Notes: a model not told the origin generated them from the sequence alone. A DNA stretch of 64,000 nt from Photobacterium sp. SKA34 (GCF_000153325.1 NZ_CH724141.1:1117114-1181113); one strand, 5' to 3'. Shown: positions 1 through 11,211, numbered from the stretch's first letter. Made by a program: numbers and translations.

Positions 1-267
1 GATATATTGAAGCTCGGTTTTAAACCGGGTGACAAGGTCGATATGGTGTCGCTTTGGGAAGATGGTATAACGAGAAAAGTGAAAGGGTTTACCTTGGTCG
101 CTTATGACGTTCCAAAGGGTCAGGCGGCTGCTTACTATCCTGAAACCAACCCTTTGGTTCCTCTAGACAGCTACGGTGAACGAACCTTTACTCCTACCTC
201 GAAATTTATCGCCATCAGGTTAGAGAAATCGATCTCTGACGCGATCCCTCTTTCAAACGTCAACTAA
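1..267 (+). CDS. C-terminal end of a YdeP-type molybdopterin oxidoreductase (partial)
   Basis: The frame is open from base 1, so this is the last 88 codons of a gene that begins before the window. The residues match the C-terminal molydopterin-dinucleotide-binding domain of the FdhF/YdeP family: GDKVDM, then AAYYPETNPLVPLDSYG, then TPTSK, all characteristic of YdeP-like proteins. These enzymes resemble formate dehydrogenase alpha subunits and have been linked to acid resistance in E. coli; the substrate is not established. The catalytic part is outside the window, so activity cannot be judged. A hairpin terminator follows about 30 bases after the stop. Confidence 0.75.
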   Translation, partial: DILKLGFKPGDKVDMVSLWEDGITRKVKGFTLVAYDVPKGQAAAYYPETNPLVPLDSYGERTFTPTSKFIAIRLEKSISDAIPLSNVN

Positions 268-295
268 CTGTCAATCGACAACTGAAAATAAAAGT

Positions 296-327
296 AAAAA
301 TCCACTTGTTTTTGCAGGTGGATTTTA
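296..327 (+). terminator. Rho-independent terminator after the YdeP-like gene
   Basis: AAAATCCACTTG and CAGGTGGATTTT form a stem around a short T-rich loop, with a T run in the 3' arm. It lies directly downstream of the partial oxidoreductase gene. Confidence 0.75.
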
Positions 328-797
328 AATCTCGCAGAAAGATTATGTGTTCTAAATAGTATTATCTACCATAAAATCTGAGCATTAAACACTCAAAAAA
401 TATAACTAGCTTAATGGTCGTTTAGTTGTTGGTAAGTAATCGATAAAGCCTTTATTACTTTTTTGTAATAAGGGGTTTTACTATGGTGCAATTTTTCGAG
501 TTGTAGTTTCTGTTGAGGAGTTAACGTAATTTTCATAGCAACAGTGTGCAAGGTTAATATTTAGAAGCCCCCCAAATACCCCCATTCTCATTGTTTTGGT
601 GCGAGCTAAAATTTACCCTGTTAAATTAGATAGTTACAATCTTCTTTGATCTTAAGCAGGGAATTGTAACTATTCATGCCTTTTGCAAATTTCAACAGTG
701 AAAACTTAGTTTAACGAGGAGTTTTTGGGGAGTTCTTGGTTGTGAATACTAATTAAATACTTAGAATACTAAACAAATGGAAGTGTTAGAGGTTGTT
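328..797. other. Intergenic region upstream of the MFS gene, with one inverted repeat
   Basis: AT-rich DNA without a credible gene. The only structure seen is the 10-bp inverted repeat at 631-672, listed separately. Confidence 0.6.
631..672. promoter_or_regulatory. Perfect 10-bp inverted repeat upstream of the MFS gene
   Basis: TAGTTACAAT at 631-640 is repeated in inverted form as ATTGTAACTA at 663-672, with a 22-base spacer. It lies about 125 bases before the transporter start. It could be an operator or a mRNA stem-loop; no regulator gene for it is visible nearby. Confidence 0.4.
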
Positions 798-2072
798 GTG
801 TTACAAAAAAAAGTATCTAAAATACTGAAAAATTCGTTTGGTAATGTTATTGAGTGGTATGATTTTTGTCTTTTCGGCTATTTTGCCTCAGTTATAGGAA
901 CCTCTTTCTTTAGTACTCAAAGTAAATTTGTCAGTATTCTTTTGGCATTTGCAACATTCGCTATTGGTTTCCTTGCTCGTCCTATTGGTGGTTTTATCTT
1001 TGGATGGCTTGGCGATAAAATTGGTCGCTATTACAGCATGAATCTTTCTATTATCATGATGGGCGGAGCAACCTTCTTAGTATCTTTCTTGCCTAGTTAC
1101 CATAGCATCGGTATTTGGGCTCCTATTTTATTAGTAATCATTAGAATTATTCAGGGATTGTCTGCGGGTGGGCAGTTCTCGAGCCTTATTGTAGTAACAA
1201 GTGAAGATAAGAATTTAAAAAATACGGGGTTCTATACGGGTATAGCGTTAAGCGTGTCAGTATTAGGTTTCTTATTAGCATCTGCTGTGAGTTATATCGT
1301 AATGAATATTCTTCCCCAAGAATGGATTCATTATACTTGGCGAGTGTGCTTCGCTATTGGTGGGTTGCTTCTAGTATTTTATTTCTGCTCTATTTACGAT
1401 GAAATAAAAGCATCTTCATTAATTGAGAAAAAAGAAAGTAGAGAAACAAAAGAAAATAAAAATACGTTTAAAGAATTATGGCTAAAACATAAATTTAAAT
1501 TTACTGTTTCAGTGTTTTTATCTGGTGTTGTTTGTATAATATTCTATTTAGACTTTGTCTATTTTATTACGTTTTTTACTCGGCATAGCCATATATCTCA
1601 AGATAGAATATTAATTTTAAATACTGTAGTTCTTGCTATTGCTTGTACACTTTATCCTATATTTGGTTATGTATCAGATAAAATAGGTCGAGCAAAATTA
1701 GCTATGTACGGTATTGTGATTCATATTCTTCTATTGCCATTTATATTCAAATTGATTCTATCCAATAATATTTCTAGTATCTATATTGGTATGTTAGTTA
1801 TGACAGTTTTAATTTGTATTATTCAAAGTGCAGCTACACCAATATTTTCTGAGATTTTTCCCAAGAAAGTAAGAAGTTCCGGATGTTGTGCAAGCTATGG
1901 TTTAGGTGCTGCAATAAGCGGGTTTGCACCTATGGTAGCGACAGAGGTGACGCATCATAATGTTCATAATATTGTATATTTATTTGCTATAACATTAGTT
2001 GTTGGGCTTCTTTGTGTAATACCTATCGTATATGATAATCGAAAACAGATAACAACATTAGATAAATTATAA
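798..2072 (+). CDS. MFS transporter of the metabolite:H+ symporter (MHS) type
   Basis: About 424 residues with twelve predicted hydrophobic segments. It has the MHS hallmarks: an early GNVIEWYDF motif, ARPIGG and GWLGDKIGR in the loop between helices 2 and 3, and a second DKIGR in the central half (YVSDKIGRAKLAM). Family members such as ProP, ShiA and KgtP import betaine, shikimate, dicarboxylates or related compounds with protons; the substrate here is unknown. An ATG at 777 is in frame but has no ribosome site, whereas GTG at 798 follows TTAGAGG by six bases, so GTG is preferred. The gene stands alone; the inverted repeat at 631-672 may control it. Codon use is AT-rich, unlike the hut genes. 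Confidence 0.8.
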   Translation: MLQKKVSKILKNSFGNVIEWYDFCLFGYFASVIGTSFFSTQSKFVSILLAFATFAIGFLARPIGGFIFGWLGDKIGRYYSMNLSIIMMGGATFLVSFLPSYHSIGIWAPILLVIIRIIQGLSAGGQFSSLIVVTSEDKNLKNTGFYTGIALSVSVLGFLLASAVSYIVMNILPQEWIHYTWRVCFAIGGLLLVFYFCSIYDEIKASSLIEKKESRETKENKNTFKELWLKHKFKFTVSVFLSGVVCIIFYLDFVYFITFFTRHSHISQDRILILNTVVLAIACTLYPIFGYVSDKIGRAKLAMYGIVIHILLLPFIFKLILSNNISSIYIGMLVMTVLICIIQSAATPIFSEIFPKKVRSSGCCASYGLGAAISGFAPMVATEVTHHNVHNIVYLFAITLVVGLLCVIPIVYDNRKQITTLDKL

Positions 2073-2750
2073 CGTTAATAATTTCATATTATTAAGGAAA
2101 GGTTGCTTTTATTCTTTTTATTGAACTATATAAAGTTAATATGTGGTCTAAAATATTGGTTTTTTTGCTTCGTTTATAAATTAAACGTTCTTAATTTATA
2201 TAATTTTTACGATATAATAATAACTATAGTAATGGCATTTTTACTTATTTCAGTTAATAATATGGAGTTTTAAATTGCTGATTTTTAATATTTTTGATTT
2301 TTCTGTGAACTTTTTTATCAGAAAATCGATTGTTTATTGATATTCAATACAACGGATCTTTCTGTAGCAAATGTTGTAGCCATATTACCATCACCTAGTT
2401 TACGTTTGAGACACTGAGTATTTTTCATATATATATCCGAGTGATAATAGCAAAGTCCTAACTTTCAGCATCTATATTAAGTACAGCGGTGTCTTTATAG
2501 TTGACAACTTATAGCAACAGGGATTATTTGAGCACAATATTTTAAATAAGCCAATATATCAGAGAGTCCCTGAAAATTTGATTTAATTCCTTAAAAATCC
2601 GTTTTTTTGGTTAATGATTAAATAATTTAGGGCTTCAATCACACTTTAACTTGTGGGTGACAAAAATCCAGCATGTGCATCAATTATCATATATATAAGT
2701 TATTGTTCTTACACCAGTATATAGATAGCACTAATTACTGGAGTTTATAA
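2073..2750. other. Long AT-rich intergenic region
   Basis: About 680 bases with no credible gene on either strand. On the minus strand around 2350-2420 there is a short open stretch (KLGDGNMATTFATE) that might be a gene scrap, but no family was recognised. ACTGGAG, eight bases before the start codon at 2751, is the ribosome site of the PTS gene. Confidence 0.5.
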
Positions 2751-4658
2751 ATGAAGATTGAATCCCTAATAACGAATCAATTAATTTGCTTGGATCTCAG
2801 GGCGACAAATAAGAAAGATGTACTTGTAGAAATGGCTACCCTTCTTGAAAGCGCTCAATGCATTTCTGATAAAAACACCTATTTATCAGATGTCTGGGCA
2901 CGAGAAGATCTTAGTAATACAGGCTTTGAAGATGGTATCGCAATTCCTCATGCAAAGAGTTCGGCCGTTATTAAACCCGCTGTCGCTGTCGGTATTAGCC
3001 GGACTGGGATAGAGTATGGCGCAGATAATGGTGAACTGTGTAATATATTCTTTATGATTGCATCACCCAATGATGGCGATAATCACCATATTGAAGTATT
3101 GGCACAAATTTCAAGTAAATTAATTGAAGATGGATTCACTGATAAACTTCGTGCAGCAAAAAACGCAGAAGAAATTGTCATGTTATTAACAGAAACAACA
3201 CCACAGAAAAAAGCACAACCAACTATACAATCGGCACAGCATGAAGTACCAGCCTCTTCTTTTAAAGCATCACTTGGCAGAATGAAACAACACTTGTTGT
3301 TTGGTACATCACACATGATTCCATTCATTGTTGCCGGTGGTGTTTTGCTTTCTTTATCAGTAATGATTTCAGGTAAAGGCGCAGTACCTGATACAGGTGT
3401 ATTAAAAGATATAGCTGAAATGGGTATTGCAGGATTAACCCTATTTACCGTTATTTTAGGGGGCTACATTGCTTACTCAATTGCTGATAAACCAGGTTTA
3501 GCACCAGGAATGATCGGTTCATGGATTGCTGTTCAACAATTCAATACCGGTTTTTTAGGAGCAATAGTCGTTGGCTTTATTGCAGGCTTTGTTGTGCAGC
3601 AACTTAAACGTATTAAGCTGCCAGATAGTATGACATCACTTGGGTCGATATTTATCTACCCACTGATTGGTACATTCATTGTATGTAGTATCGTAATGTG
3701 GGGCATTGGTGAACCCATTGCACATATGATGACATCATTGAATGAATGGTTAGCAGGTATGGCTGGCAGCGGTAAGGTACTACTTGGTGCAATACTTGGT
3801 GGTATGACAGCATTTGATATGGGCGGTCCTATCAATAAAGTTGCAACACTGTTTGCACAAACTCAAGTTAATACTCAGCCATGGTTAATGGGTGGTGTAG
3901 GCATCGCAATTTGTGTTCCACCGCTAGGCATGGCACTTGCAACTGTTTTATCACCAAAACGCTATAAAAAAGATGAACGTGAAGCGGGTAAAGCCGCTGC
4001 TATCATGGGGATGATTGGTATTACCGAAGGTGCGATTCCATTTGCAGCAGCAGACCCAATACGTGTTATTCCAGCCGTTGTTGTCGGCGGTATTGTGGGT
4101 AACGTTACTGGCTTTATGTTTAACGTATTGAATTACGCACCTTGGGGAGGCTGGATTGTACTTCCTGTTGTAGAAGGTAAGTTTGGTTATATTGTAGGTA
4201 CGATTGCAGGTGCTGTTGTTACTGCGGTTATTGTTAACGTATTGAAAAAACCTATTAGTGAAGAAGATGACACCGAAGTAATGAATGGGACGCTTGTTGA
4301 ATCAATTTCTGAAGAAGGTGTAGCGCAGGTACTTGCTATCACATCCTGCCCATCAGGTGTTGCACACACCTTCCTTGCTGCAAAAAGTTTAGAAAAAGCA
4401 GCAAGTAAGCTAGGCATTAAAATTAAAGTCGAAACCCAAGGTGCTAATGGCATTGTAAACAGATTAACCGAAAAAGATGTTGTGAATGCAGAGATGGTTA
4501 TTTTTGCTCATGATGTCGCGATTAAAGAGATTCAACGCTTTGATGGTATGCATATTGTCGATATAAAAACCAAAGAAGCGATGAATAATGCAGAGCAAAT
4601 AATTCAATCTAATCTAGCTCAATCTAAAAGTGATTCAGTAGTAGTGGCAAATGCATAA
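2751..4658 (+). CDS. PTS fructose-family permease, fused EIIA-EIIC-EIIB
   Basis: A 635-residue phosphotransferase permease. EIIA (about 1-148) carries the phospho-His in GIAIPHAKS (His67). EIIC (about 175-500) is membrane-embedded and includes GITEGAIPFAAADP (423-436), the fructose-type sugar-binding signature. EIIB (about 525-620) carries the phospho-Cys in TSCPSGVAHT (Cys533). It would import and phosphorylate a hexose, drawing phosphate from HPr. Fructose, mannose or a mannosyl compound are all possible because no sugar enzyme or regulator is adjacent. The A-C-B order differs from the common B-C and A-B-C forms. Start chosen by ACTGGAG eight bases upstream. A strong terminator follows. Confidence 0.88.
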   Translation: MKIESLITNQLICLDLRATNKKDVLVEMATLLESAQCISDKNTYLSDVWAREDLSNTGFEDGIAIPHAKSSAVIKPAVAVGISRTGIEYGADNGELCNIFFMIASPNDGDNHHIEVLAQISSKLIEDGFTDKLRAAKNAEEIVMLLTETTPQKKAQPTIQSAQHEVPASSFKASLGRMKQHLLFGTSHMIPFIVAGGVLLSLSVMISGKGAVPDTGVLKDIAEMGIAGLTLFTVILGGYIAYSIADKPGLAPGMIGSWIAVQQFNTGFLGAIVVGFIAGFVVQQLKRIKLPDSMTSLGSIFIYPLIGTFIVCSIVMWGIGEPIAHMMTSLNEWLAGMAGSGKVLLGAILGGMTAFDMGGPINKVATLFAQTQVNTQPWLMGGVGIAICVPPLGMALATVLSPKRYKKDEREAGKAAAIMGMIGITEGAIPFAAADPIRVIPAVVVGGIVGNVTGFMFNVLNYAPWGGWIVLPVVEGKFGYIVGTIAGAVVTAVIVNVLKKPISEEDDTEVMNGTLVESISEEGVAQVLAITSCPSGVAHTFLAAKSLEKAASKLGIKIKVETQGANGIVNRLTEKDVVNAEMVIFAHDVAIKEIQRFDGMHIVDIKTKEAMNNAEQIIQSNLAQSKSDSVVVANA

Positions 4659-4750
4659 ATTCTGAGATTAAGGCTGTATTTCAAGTGACCGCCCATCGAG
4701 GCTAACTCTTATCAGTTAAGATATTTCAACTCTGATGTTACTTACAGATC

Positions 4751-4786
4751 GTAAAAAAGCCCGCAAGCAATTGCGGGCTTTTTTAC
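4751..4786 (+). terminator. Strong rho-independent terminator after the PTS gene
   Basis: AAAAAAGCCCGCAA and TTGCGGGCTTTTTT form a GC-rich stem with a small loop and T run; it could act on both strands. Confidence 0.88.
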
Positions 4787-5588
4787 GTCTTAAATTTGGC
4801 TTCATCATTTCGAATTACATCTTTATACAATTATCACATTCATACTTTTAGAATATTGCCTACTCTTTACTTAAATCTTGGTGGGATTAACCATGTGCTG
4901 ATTTTTATATCTTTACTATCAATAACTTAAAGTGTGATGAAAACCTGTTTTTTTCGTGATTGGGCCAGTGTTGTGATGAAACTTAGATTTAAAATCTATA
5001 AGTGAGTTATATTTTTAAGAGGCTATTTTTAGGTATGACTATTTAGCCCTATCTATTTGCCAATAACTGGTTGTCGATTTGTCTCTAATAAACAAGGTAT
5101 TTGGTTCGGTAAGTTATCAAGATAAAAAGTTAAAGTTATATCTTGATGGAAGCAAAGTGGTTTCACTGATTATTTTTAACTTCGATGGTGATTCTTGTAA
5201 TTCTTTTTTTTCTGGCGGCAAAGGAACGATTTACCAAAGACACTCTTTAAAAAGCAATAATTTCAGTTCTTTTATTCTTGGGAGAGGGCTGGTGCATTAA
5301 AGGGGGCCTAAAGCAAAATTACTTATTGGTAGAAAAAAAACAGCCACCTTTAAGGCGGCCGCTGGTCATCGTGCTCACTCACGATACGATGAGGTTTTAG
5401 TTTTGGCTAACTACTTTATTCACTTGGATATTAATTATTTCTTAATAGTGGCATGACTGCACTTTTCAAAAAATATTCGATAGAACCTGTAAATCACGTT
5501 ACTGAAAAATAGATGATGTTGTATTTGAAGTTCCAGAGCGATCGCTCCTTCATTTATAGGAGCGATCAGACGGATAGTTATGTTGGTC
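4787..5588. other. Intergenic region between PTS gene and hutH
   Basis: No gene is supported. An open frame at 5079-5300 would start with TTG without a ribosome site and matches nothing recognised. A hairpin near the hutH end is listed separately. Confidence 0.5.
5540..5567 (-). terminator. Perfect 9-bp hairpin beyond the end of the hut operon
   Basis: GATCGCTCC (5540-5548) pairs with GGAGCGATC (5559-5567) around a ten-base loop. It lies just past the hutH stop codon. No T run follows on either strand, so it may be a 3' stabilising stem or a weak terminator rather than a classic intrinsic one. Confidence 0.45.
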
Positions 5589-7139
5589 TTAATGGAGACT
5601 TGGCAATAGACCTGAAGGCATTAACTTGTTGTAACTTGCTTCTAGAAGCAATGTATTTGCTTTTTCTATATCTGGTGCAAAGTAACGATCCTTGTCATAG
5701 AAGGTTACTCGGTCTCGAAGTTCAGCTTTGGCCTGCTCAAGCTTCGGTGAGCTGGTTAATGGAGCGCGGAAGTCAATTCCCTGGCATGCTGCCAACAGCT
5801 CTACGGCTAATATTCCCCGCGTGTTTTCCGCCATATCCGTTAGCCTTCTACCGGCAAAAGTTGCCATGGAAACATGGTCCTCTTGGTTAGCAGAGGTTGG
5901 CAAGCTGTCGACTGAAGCTGGATGGGCTAGTGTCTTGTTCTCACTGGCTAGGGCTGCTGAGGTCACCTGGGCGATCATAAATCCACTATTGACGCCACCG
6001 TTATCGACTAGAAATGGAGGCAGCTTGCTAAGGCCGCTGTCAATCAATAGTGCCATTCTTCGCTCAGATAGACTGCCGATTTCTGCAATCGCAAGAGCGA
6101 GGTTATCCGCGGCCATAGCTACAGGTTCCGCATGGAAGTTACCACCGGAAATGATGTCACCATCATCGCAAAATACGAGTGGATTGTCCGATACCGCATT
6201 AGACTCTATTTCTAGCACTTCGGAGGCTGCGCGGATCTGCTGGAGGCAAGCACCCATGACCTGAGGCTGACAACGTAGCGAGTAAGGATCCTGTACCTTT
6301 TCACATTGCTGATGGCTGTCACCAATTTCACTTGATTGCGCCAGTAGGTATCGATAGGCAGCAGCAGCATCGATCTGGGGACGATGTCCGCGTACAGCAT
6401 GCACCCGCGGGTCAAATGGTTTCCGACTCCCAAGAGCCGCCTCGACAGAGAGTGCTCCGCACACTGTCGCAGAAGCATAAAGATCCTCTGCGGCAAACAG
6501 CCCTTCCAATGCAAAAGCGGTTGAAGCCTGAGTACCGTTCAACAGGGCAAGACCTTCTTTAGGCCCCAGAGTAATAGGCTCAAGACCCGCTATTTTCAGC
6601 GCGGTAGCACCGGAAACAATTTCACCTTTGTGCCTAGCTTGTCCCTCACCTAGTAGGACAGTACTCATGTGAGCTAGTGGTGCGAGATCGCCTGATGCGC
6701 CGACCGAGCCCTTACGAGGAATACAGGGGTAAACTTTTGCATTTATCAGTGTGATCAATGCATCCAGCACTGAATAACGTATACCAGAGTACCCTCTGGC
6801 TAGGCTGTTAACCTTTAACACCATTATCAGGCGAACAGTGTCATCGTTCATGTAATTACCGATCCCAGCGGCATGGGAGAGAACAATACTGCGTTGGAGG
6901 ATTTCAAGGTCTTCTTTTTCAATTCGAGTATTGGCAAGCTGGCCAAAGCCGGTGTTAATACCGTAGGCTACCCGATTCTCAGACAAGACATTGGTGATGG
7001 CTTTTAGGCTCGCCTGCATTTCATTTTCTACTTCTGGTGCAAGACGAACCTCTACTGCCGTCCGGCTGACTTTGCGCAACTCGGTCAGTGTCAGTTGGCC
7101 TGGAGTAATTGTTAGCGAGTGCTTTGTTACAGTTGACAT
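5589..7139 (-). CDS. hutH: Histidine ammonia-lyase
   Basis: Catalyses the first step of histidine breakdown, histidine to urocanate plus ammonia, in the cytoplasm. The 516-residue length is normal. The MIO electrophile is formed autocatalytically from Ala-Ser-Gly, seen as ASG at 148-150 in [15 protein letters not shown]. The conserved YGINTGFG (59-66) supplies the active-site Tyr. It is the last gene of hutI-hutG-hutU-hutH, only 11 bases after hutU, so it is co-transcribed and under HutC control. Like the whole hut block it is visibly richer in G+C than the flanking DNA. Confidence 0.96.
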   Translation of the reverse strand: MSTVTKHSLTITPGQLTLTELRKVSRTAVEVRLAPEVENEMQASLKAITNVLSENRVAYGINTGFGQLANTRIEKEDLEILQRSIVLSHAAGIGNYMNDDTVRLIMVLKVNSLARGYSGIRYSVLDALITLINAKVYPCIPRKGSVGASGDLAPLAHMSTVLLGEGQARHKGEIVSGATALKIAGLEPITLGPKEGLALLNGTQASTAFALEGLFAAEDLYASATVCGALSVEAALGSRKPFDPRVHAVRGHRPQIDAAAAYRYLLAQSSEIGDSHQQCEKVQDPYSLRCQPQVMGACLQQIRAASEVLEIESNAVSDNPLVFCDDGDIISGGNFHAEPVAMAADNLALAIAEIGSLSERRMALLIDSGLSKLPPFLVDNGGVNSGFMIAQVTSAALASENKTLAHPASVDSLPTSANQEDHVSMATFAGRRLTDMAENTRGILAVELLAACQGIDFRAPLTSSPKLEQAKAELRDRVTFYDKDRYFAPDIEKANTLLLEASYNKLMPSGLLPSLH

Positions 7140-7150
7140 GTTTTTTCCTC

Positions 7151-8845
7151 TTACTTGATAGCCGGAGTGTTTGGGATATTCAGCAGAGGCAAATCAAGCT
7201 CTTGCTCCTTGGCACAGTTCACAGCAATGTCGTAGCCAGCATCGGCATGACGCATAACCCCCGTTGCTGGGTCGTTGTGCAGCACACGGCCAACACGTGT
7301 ATCGGCATCTTCACTACCGTCACAGACGATAACCACGCCTGAGTGCTGCGAGAAGCCCATGCCTACACCGCCGCCATGATGAAGAGATACCCAGGTTGCA
7401 CCCGATGCAGTATTTAATAAAGCATTGAGTAATGGCCAGTCGGAAACCGCATCTGAACCATCCAACATACCTTCTGTTTCACGGTTGGGGCTAGCAACGG
7501 AACCTGAGTCCAGATGATCGCGGCCAATGACCACAGGTGCTTTCAGTTCGCCGTTTTTAACCATTTCGTTGAAGGCTTTGCCCAAACGTGCTCGGTCTTT
7601 CAGGCCGACCCAGCAGATACGCGCAGGCATGCCTTGAAAATGTATTCGTTCCCGTGCCATATCAAGCCAGTTGTGAAGGTGCGGATCATTAGGGATAAGC
7701 TCTTTAACTTTTTGATCAGTCTTATAGATATCTTCTGGATCGCCAGACAGTGCAGCCCAACGGAAGGGACCGATACCTTCACAGAAAAGCGGACGGATAT
7801 AGGCTGGGACAAAGCCTGGGAAATCGAATGCATTCTCTACGCCACACTCCAGCGCCATCTGGCGGATGTTGTTACCATAATCCAACGTTGCCGAGCCGCG
7901 TTTCTGAAGTTCAAGCATGGCTTTAACCTGAACTGCCATGGAGGCTTTGGCAGCGCTGACCACGCCAGCTTCATCTACTTTGCGTTGTTCAGCAGCGTGT
8001 CCCATTGTCCACCCCTGCGGTAGGTAACCGTTAAGCGGGTCATGTGCTGAAGTCTGATCGGTGACCACATCAGGGGTAATACCTCGCTTCACCATTTCGG
8101 TAAAAATATCTGCCGCGTTGCCGAGTAAGCCGATGGATGTAGGCTTTTTGTTATCCAAGGATTCCTGAAGTAGCGTCATTGCTTCATCAAGTGTTCGTGC
8201 TTTCTTATCGACATAACCAGTTCTCAAGCGGTAATCAATGCGGCTTTCATCACATTCCACCGCAATCATGGAGAAACCAGCCATGGTCGCTGCCAGTGGC
8301 TGCGCACCGCCCATTCCACCCAGTCCACCTGTCAGCACCCAACGGCCTTTTGCTTCAGCGCCAAAATGCTTTTTAGCTATCGCGACAAAGGTCTCGTAAG
8401 TCCCCTGAACAATGCCCTGAGAGCCGATATAAATCCAGCTTCCAGCCGTCATTTGGCCGTACATCATCAGTCCTTGCTTATCCAACTCGTTAAAATGCTC
8501 CCAGTTAGCCCAATGTGGTACTAGGTTGGAATTAGCGATAAGCACACGAGGAGCATCCTTGTGGGTAGGAAAAACGCCAACCGGTTTACCGGACTGTACC
8601 AACAGGGTCTCATCGTCTTCCAGTCTTTTCAGTACATCGACAATCTTGTCATAACACTGCCAGTTTCTCGCAGCACGTCCAATGCCTCCGTAAACAACTA
8701 GGGAGTGGGGGTGCTCCGCTACATCAGGATGCAGATTGTTCATTAACATGCGTAGTGGTGCCTCGGTCAACCATGACTTGGTATTAAGTTTGGTTCCAGT
8801 TGGGGTCTTAATTACGCGTGATTCATCCAGTCGCGGATCTGTCAT
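7151..8845 (-). CDS. hutU: Urocanate hydratase
   Basis: Converts urocanate to 4-imidazolone-5-propionate using tightly bound NAD+. The 564 residues match the usual family length. The Gly-rich dinucleotide loop [13 protein letters not shown] and the conserved [17 protein letters not shown] and [13 protein letters not shown] motifs are present. AAGGAG seven bases before the ATG supports the start. The start overlaps the end of hutG by 23 bases, which indicates translational coupling within the hut operon. Confidence 0.96.
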   Translation of the reverse strand: MTDPRLDESRVIKTPTGTKLNTKSWLTEAPLRMLMNNLHPDVAEHPHSLVVYGGIGRAARNWQCYDKIVDVLKRLEDDETLLVQSGKPVGVFPTHKDAPRVLIANSNLVPHWANWEHFNELDKQGLMMYGQMTAGSWIYIGSQGIVQGTYETFVAIAKKHFGAEAKGRWVLTGGLGGMGGAQPLAATMAGFSMIAVECDESRIDYRLRTGYVDKKARTLDEAMTLLQESLDNKKPTSIGLLGNAADIFTEMVKRGITPDVVTDQTSAHDPLNGYLPQGWTMGHAAEQRKVDEAGVVSAAKASMAVQVKAMLELQKRGSATLDYGNNIRQMALECGVENAFDFPGFVPAYIRPLFCEGIGPFRWAALSGDPEDIYKTDQKVKELIPNDPHLHNWLDMARERIHFQGMPARICWVGLKDRARLGKAFNEMVKNGELKAPVVIGRDHLDSGSVASPNRETEGMLDGSDAVSDWPLLNALLNTASGATWVSLHHGGGVGMGFSQHSGVVIVCDGSEDADTRVGRVLHNDPATGVMRHADAGYDIAVNCAKEQELDLPLLNIPNTPAIK

Positions 8846-9848
8846 CTCTATACTCCTTGTTGGTAAAGGTCGTGTTAAGTTTGCGCAGTATGGTCCAAAT
8901 TAGGCGTGCAGCTAGGCGGGAGGTATGCCCATCGATATCATATCGAGGGTTGTATTCTGCGATGTCTGCCAACCTTAGTTTGCTGTTACCGTGTTCAGAT
9001 TTAGCATTTAGTATGGGCTTAAGCAGAGCTTCCACCATTGGGTAGTCAACACCATGTGCAGCCGGAGCGCTCACGCCTGGTGCCGTTGCTGCGGGGAAGA
9101 CGTCCATATCTATGGTCAAATAAAGATGGTCACACTGTTCAATAAATGTTGCTAACGATCCCTGAATAGACTGTAAGCTGGTTGGATGGAGCTGATGATC
9201 TTCCACCGTTAGTACATTGAGCTCGTCTGCTTTGTTGAACAGAGCCTGTGTATTACTAGTCCGGCTCACACCTAGGCAAGCGTAATTGAACGGCCAGTTC
9301 TGGCTGGCACAGAATTCGGCTATTTGTGCAAAAGGGGTACCGGAACTTCCTGTTAGGCTGTCACCACTGGGTGTTCTAAGGTCGAAGTGGGCATCAAAAT
9401 TAATAATGCCGATCCGAGGCGGTATGCTGATGCCGATTTGTATCAAGTGGTTTGCCAAGCCCTGAAACGAGGCCCACGCAACTTCATGGCCGCCTCCCAT
9501 CGTTAGCGGAAAATGTTGCTGGTGGAGTGCTTGAGTAATATTATCGGCGAGGCTCTTCTGAGCTTTTGTAAGGTCGTGGTTATCGCAGTGTGTATCACCA
9601 CCATCGTAGATCGGAAGCCGATGGTGCCAAGCCATGTTTGCCAGTGCTTTGCGGATTTCAGAAGGTCCGCCACGGGCCCCCATACGTCCTTTGTTGCGGA
9701 ACACGCCTTCATCACAGGCAAACCCTAATAGCGTAACACCTGGCTCATTTTCTGTGTCGGCTGGCTGGACTTTTTGATGGAACCGCATTCCGTTATCGCC
9801 ATCTTCGGGATCTATTCTTCCTTGCCAGGAGGACATATCAATATTCAT
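8823..9848 (-). CDS. hutG: Formimidoylglutamase
   Basis: Arginase/agmatinase-superfamily Mn2+ enzyme that cleaves N-formimidoyl-L-glutamate to glutamate and formamide, the last step of the one-step hut route. All five classic metal positions are visible: His121 in MGGGHE, Asp152/His154/Asp156 in FDAHFD, and Asp247/Asp249 in TIDMDVF. Length 341 residues. It overlaps hutI by 11 bases and hutU by 23 bases, so the four genes are tightly coupled. Compare the paralog at 37266-38306, which has lost two of these ligands. Confidence 0.94.
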   Translation of the reverse strand: MNIDMSSWQGRIDPEDGDNGMRFHQKVQPADTENEPGVTLLGFACDEGVFRNKGRMGARGGPSEIRKALANMAWHHRLPIYDGGDTHCDNHDLTKAQKSLADNITQALHQQHFPLTMGGGHEVAWASFQGLANHLIQIGISIPPRIGIINFDAHFDLRTPSGDSLTGSSGTPFAQIAEFCASQNWPFNYACLGVSRTSNTQALFNKADELNVLTVEDHQLHPTSLQSIQGSLATFIEQCDHLYLTIDMDVFPAATAPGVSAPAAHGVDYPMVEALLKPILNAKSEHGNSKLRLADIAEYNPRYDIDGHTSRLAARLIWTILRKLNTTFTNKEYRDDRSATG

Positions 9849-11049
9849 TAGCTAGTTCTCCCTTTATGTAGCGTGCGGCCAGTGGCGATAACCCTATCTG
9901 ATAACTGAGTTCTGCTGGGCAGCTCAAATCCCATACAGCCAGATCGGCATCAAAACCAGGAGCAATTCGTCCTTTTGTCGTTAACCCCAGCGCCTGAGCT
10001 GCATGTCGGGTAACACCGTAGAGATTCTCTTTTGGAGTCAAACCGAATAGGGTGGAGGCCATGTTCATCATGAGACTGAGGCTGGCAAAGGGAGACGTAC
10101 CGGGATTGAAGTCTGTGGATAGAGCCATAGGGACATTATGTTTTCTTAACAGCTCCACTGGCGGCTTCTGTGTCTCCTGAAGAAAATAAAAGGCGCCCGG
10201 AAGTAGAGTTGCGACTGTGCCGTGTTCTGCCAGCGCCTCTACACCGGCTGAATCGAGATATTCAATGTGATCGACAGACAGTGCCCCCATTCTTGCGGCA
10301 AGCGCACTGCCTCCTAGGTTGGAGAGTTGCTCGGCGTGTGCTTTAATTTTTAGTCCACATGAAAGGGCGGCTTCAAATACTCGTCCGCACTGGGCAGGAG
10401 AAAAAGCAATACCTTCACAGAAAACATCTACCGCATTGGCCAACCTTTTTGAGGCTACTTCGGGAATAAGGGTGTCACATACCATCTCGATGTAATCATC
10501 GCTACGGTTTTTGTATTCTGAAGGAAGGGCATGAGCTGCCAGCAATGTGGTCGAGACAGTCAGGGGCAGTGCGTCAGCTAGTTTTTTGGCGGCCTGGAGC
10601 ATCTTTATTTCATCTTCGATCGTCAACCCGTAACCAGACTTGATTTCAATAGTGGTGATACCGTCTGCCATTAGTGCTTTTGCTCTTGGAAGCGCAAGGG
10701 AGACCAGTTCGTCCACACTGGCATTTCGGGTTGCTGTTACAGTCGAAAGGATCCCACCGCCTTGCTTTGCTATCTGGGAATATGGAACCCCATTCAGTCT
10801 TTGCTCAAATTCTCCTGCCCGGTTTCCAGCAAAAACAATGTGCGTATGGCAATCAATAAAACCAGGCGTAACAAGTTTTCCTTCCAGAGAGATGACGTCA
10901 TAACCTTCTTGGGAAAGGTTTGAACCGATATGTTTTATCACACCATTTTCAACAGCAATGGATACGTCTTCTTGGACTTTATAACCGCCTTTCTCGTTAA
11001 CAAGGGTGTCGACCGAAACGAGACGACAGTGGGTGAAAAGCCTTTTCAT
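9838..11049 (-). CDS. hutI: Imidazolonepropionase
   Basis: Hydrolyses 4-imidazolone-5-propionate to formimidoylglutamate. It is an amidohydrolase-fold zinc or iron enzyme; [12 protein letters not shown] near the N-terminus gives the HxH metal pair, and [11 protein letters not shown] near the C-terminus gives the metal-binding Asp. An upstream ATG at 11097 is in frame, but it lies inside the HutC operator, so the start at 11049 (MKRLF) giving 403 residues, the usual length, is preferred. It is the first gene of the operon, directly behind the operator. Confidence 0.94.
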   Translation of the reverse strand: MKRLFTHCRLVSVDTLVNEKGGYKVQEDVSIAVENGVIKHIGSNLSQEGYDVISLEGKLVTPGFIDCHTHIVFAGNRAGEFEQRLNGVPYSQIAKQGGGILSTVTATRNASVDELVSLALPRAKALMADGITTIEIKSGYGLTIEDEIKMLQAAKKLADALPLTVSTTLLAAHALPSEYKNRSDDYIEMVCDTLIPEVASKRLANAVDVFCEGIAFSPAQCGRVFEAALSCGLKIKAHAEQLSNLGGSALAARMGALSVDHIEYLDSAGVEALAEHGTVATLLPGAFYFLQETQKPPVELLRKHNVPMALSTDFNPGTSPFASLSLMMNMASTLFGLTPKENLYGVTRHAAQALGLTTKGRIAPGFDADLAVWDLSCPAELSYQIGLSPLAARYIKGELANEY

Positions 11050-11070
11050 GAATATGCCTGAGGATTTTTT

Positions 11071-11100
11071 TAAATGTCTATACAAATGTATAGACATTTA
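11071..11100. promoter_or_regulatory. HutC operator of the hut operon (14-bp palindrome arms)
   Basis: TAAATGTCTATACA, two bases (AA), then TGTATAGACATTTA: a perfect inverted repeat of 14 bases per arm. The core fits the GT-N-TA-N-AC pattern bound by GntR/HutC proteins. It sits about 20-50 bases before the chosen hutI start, between hutI and hutC, where binding would block transcription. Urocanate is the known inducer of HutC proteins; its action here is inferred. Confidence 0.85.
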
Positions 11101-11211
11101 AGCAGGCAAATGCAAGTTGATGTGTTATCGAGTTGTGATCAATGATGAAAATTTTGTGTACCGAAGGCAAAAATGAGGGATGTAATCACAGTGATAATAT
11201 TCGGAACAGTA

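Noticed and set aside
5079..5300. 73-codon open frame between the PTS gene and hutH
   Set aside because: TTG start without a ribosome site, no domain and no recognisable homology; composition fits random AT-rich DNA.
7514..8023. 169-codon open frame antisense to hutU
   Set aside because: It is a shadow of hutU in another frame; hutU has full family conservation.
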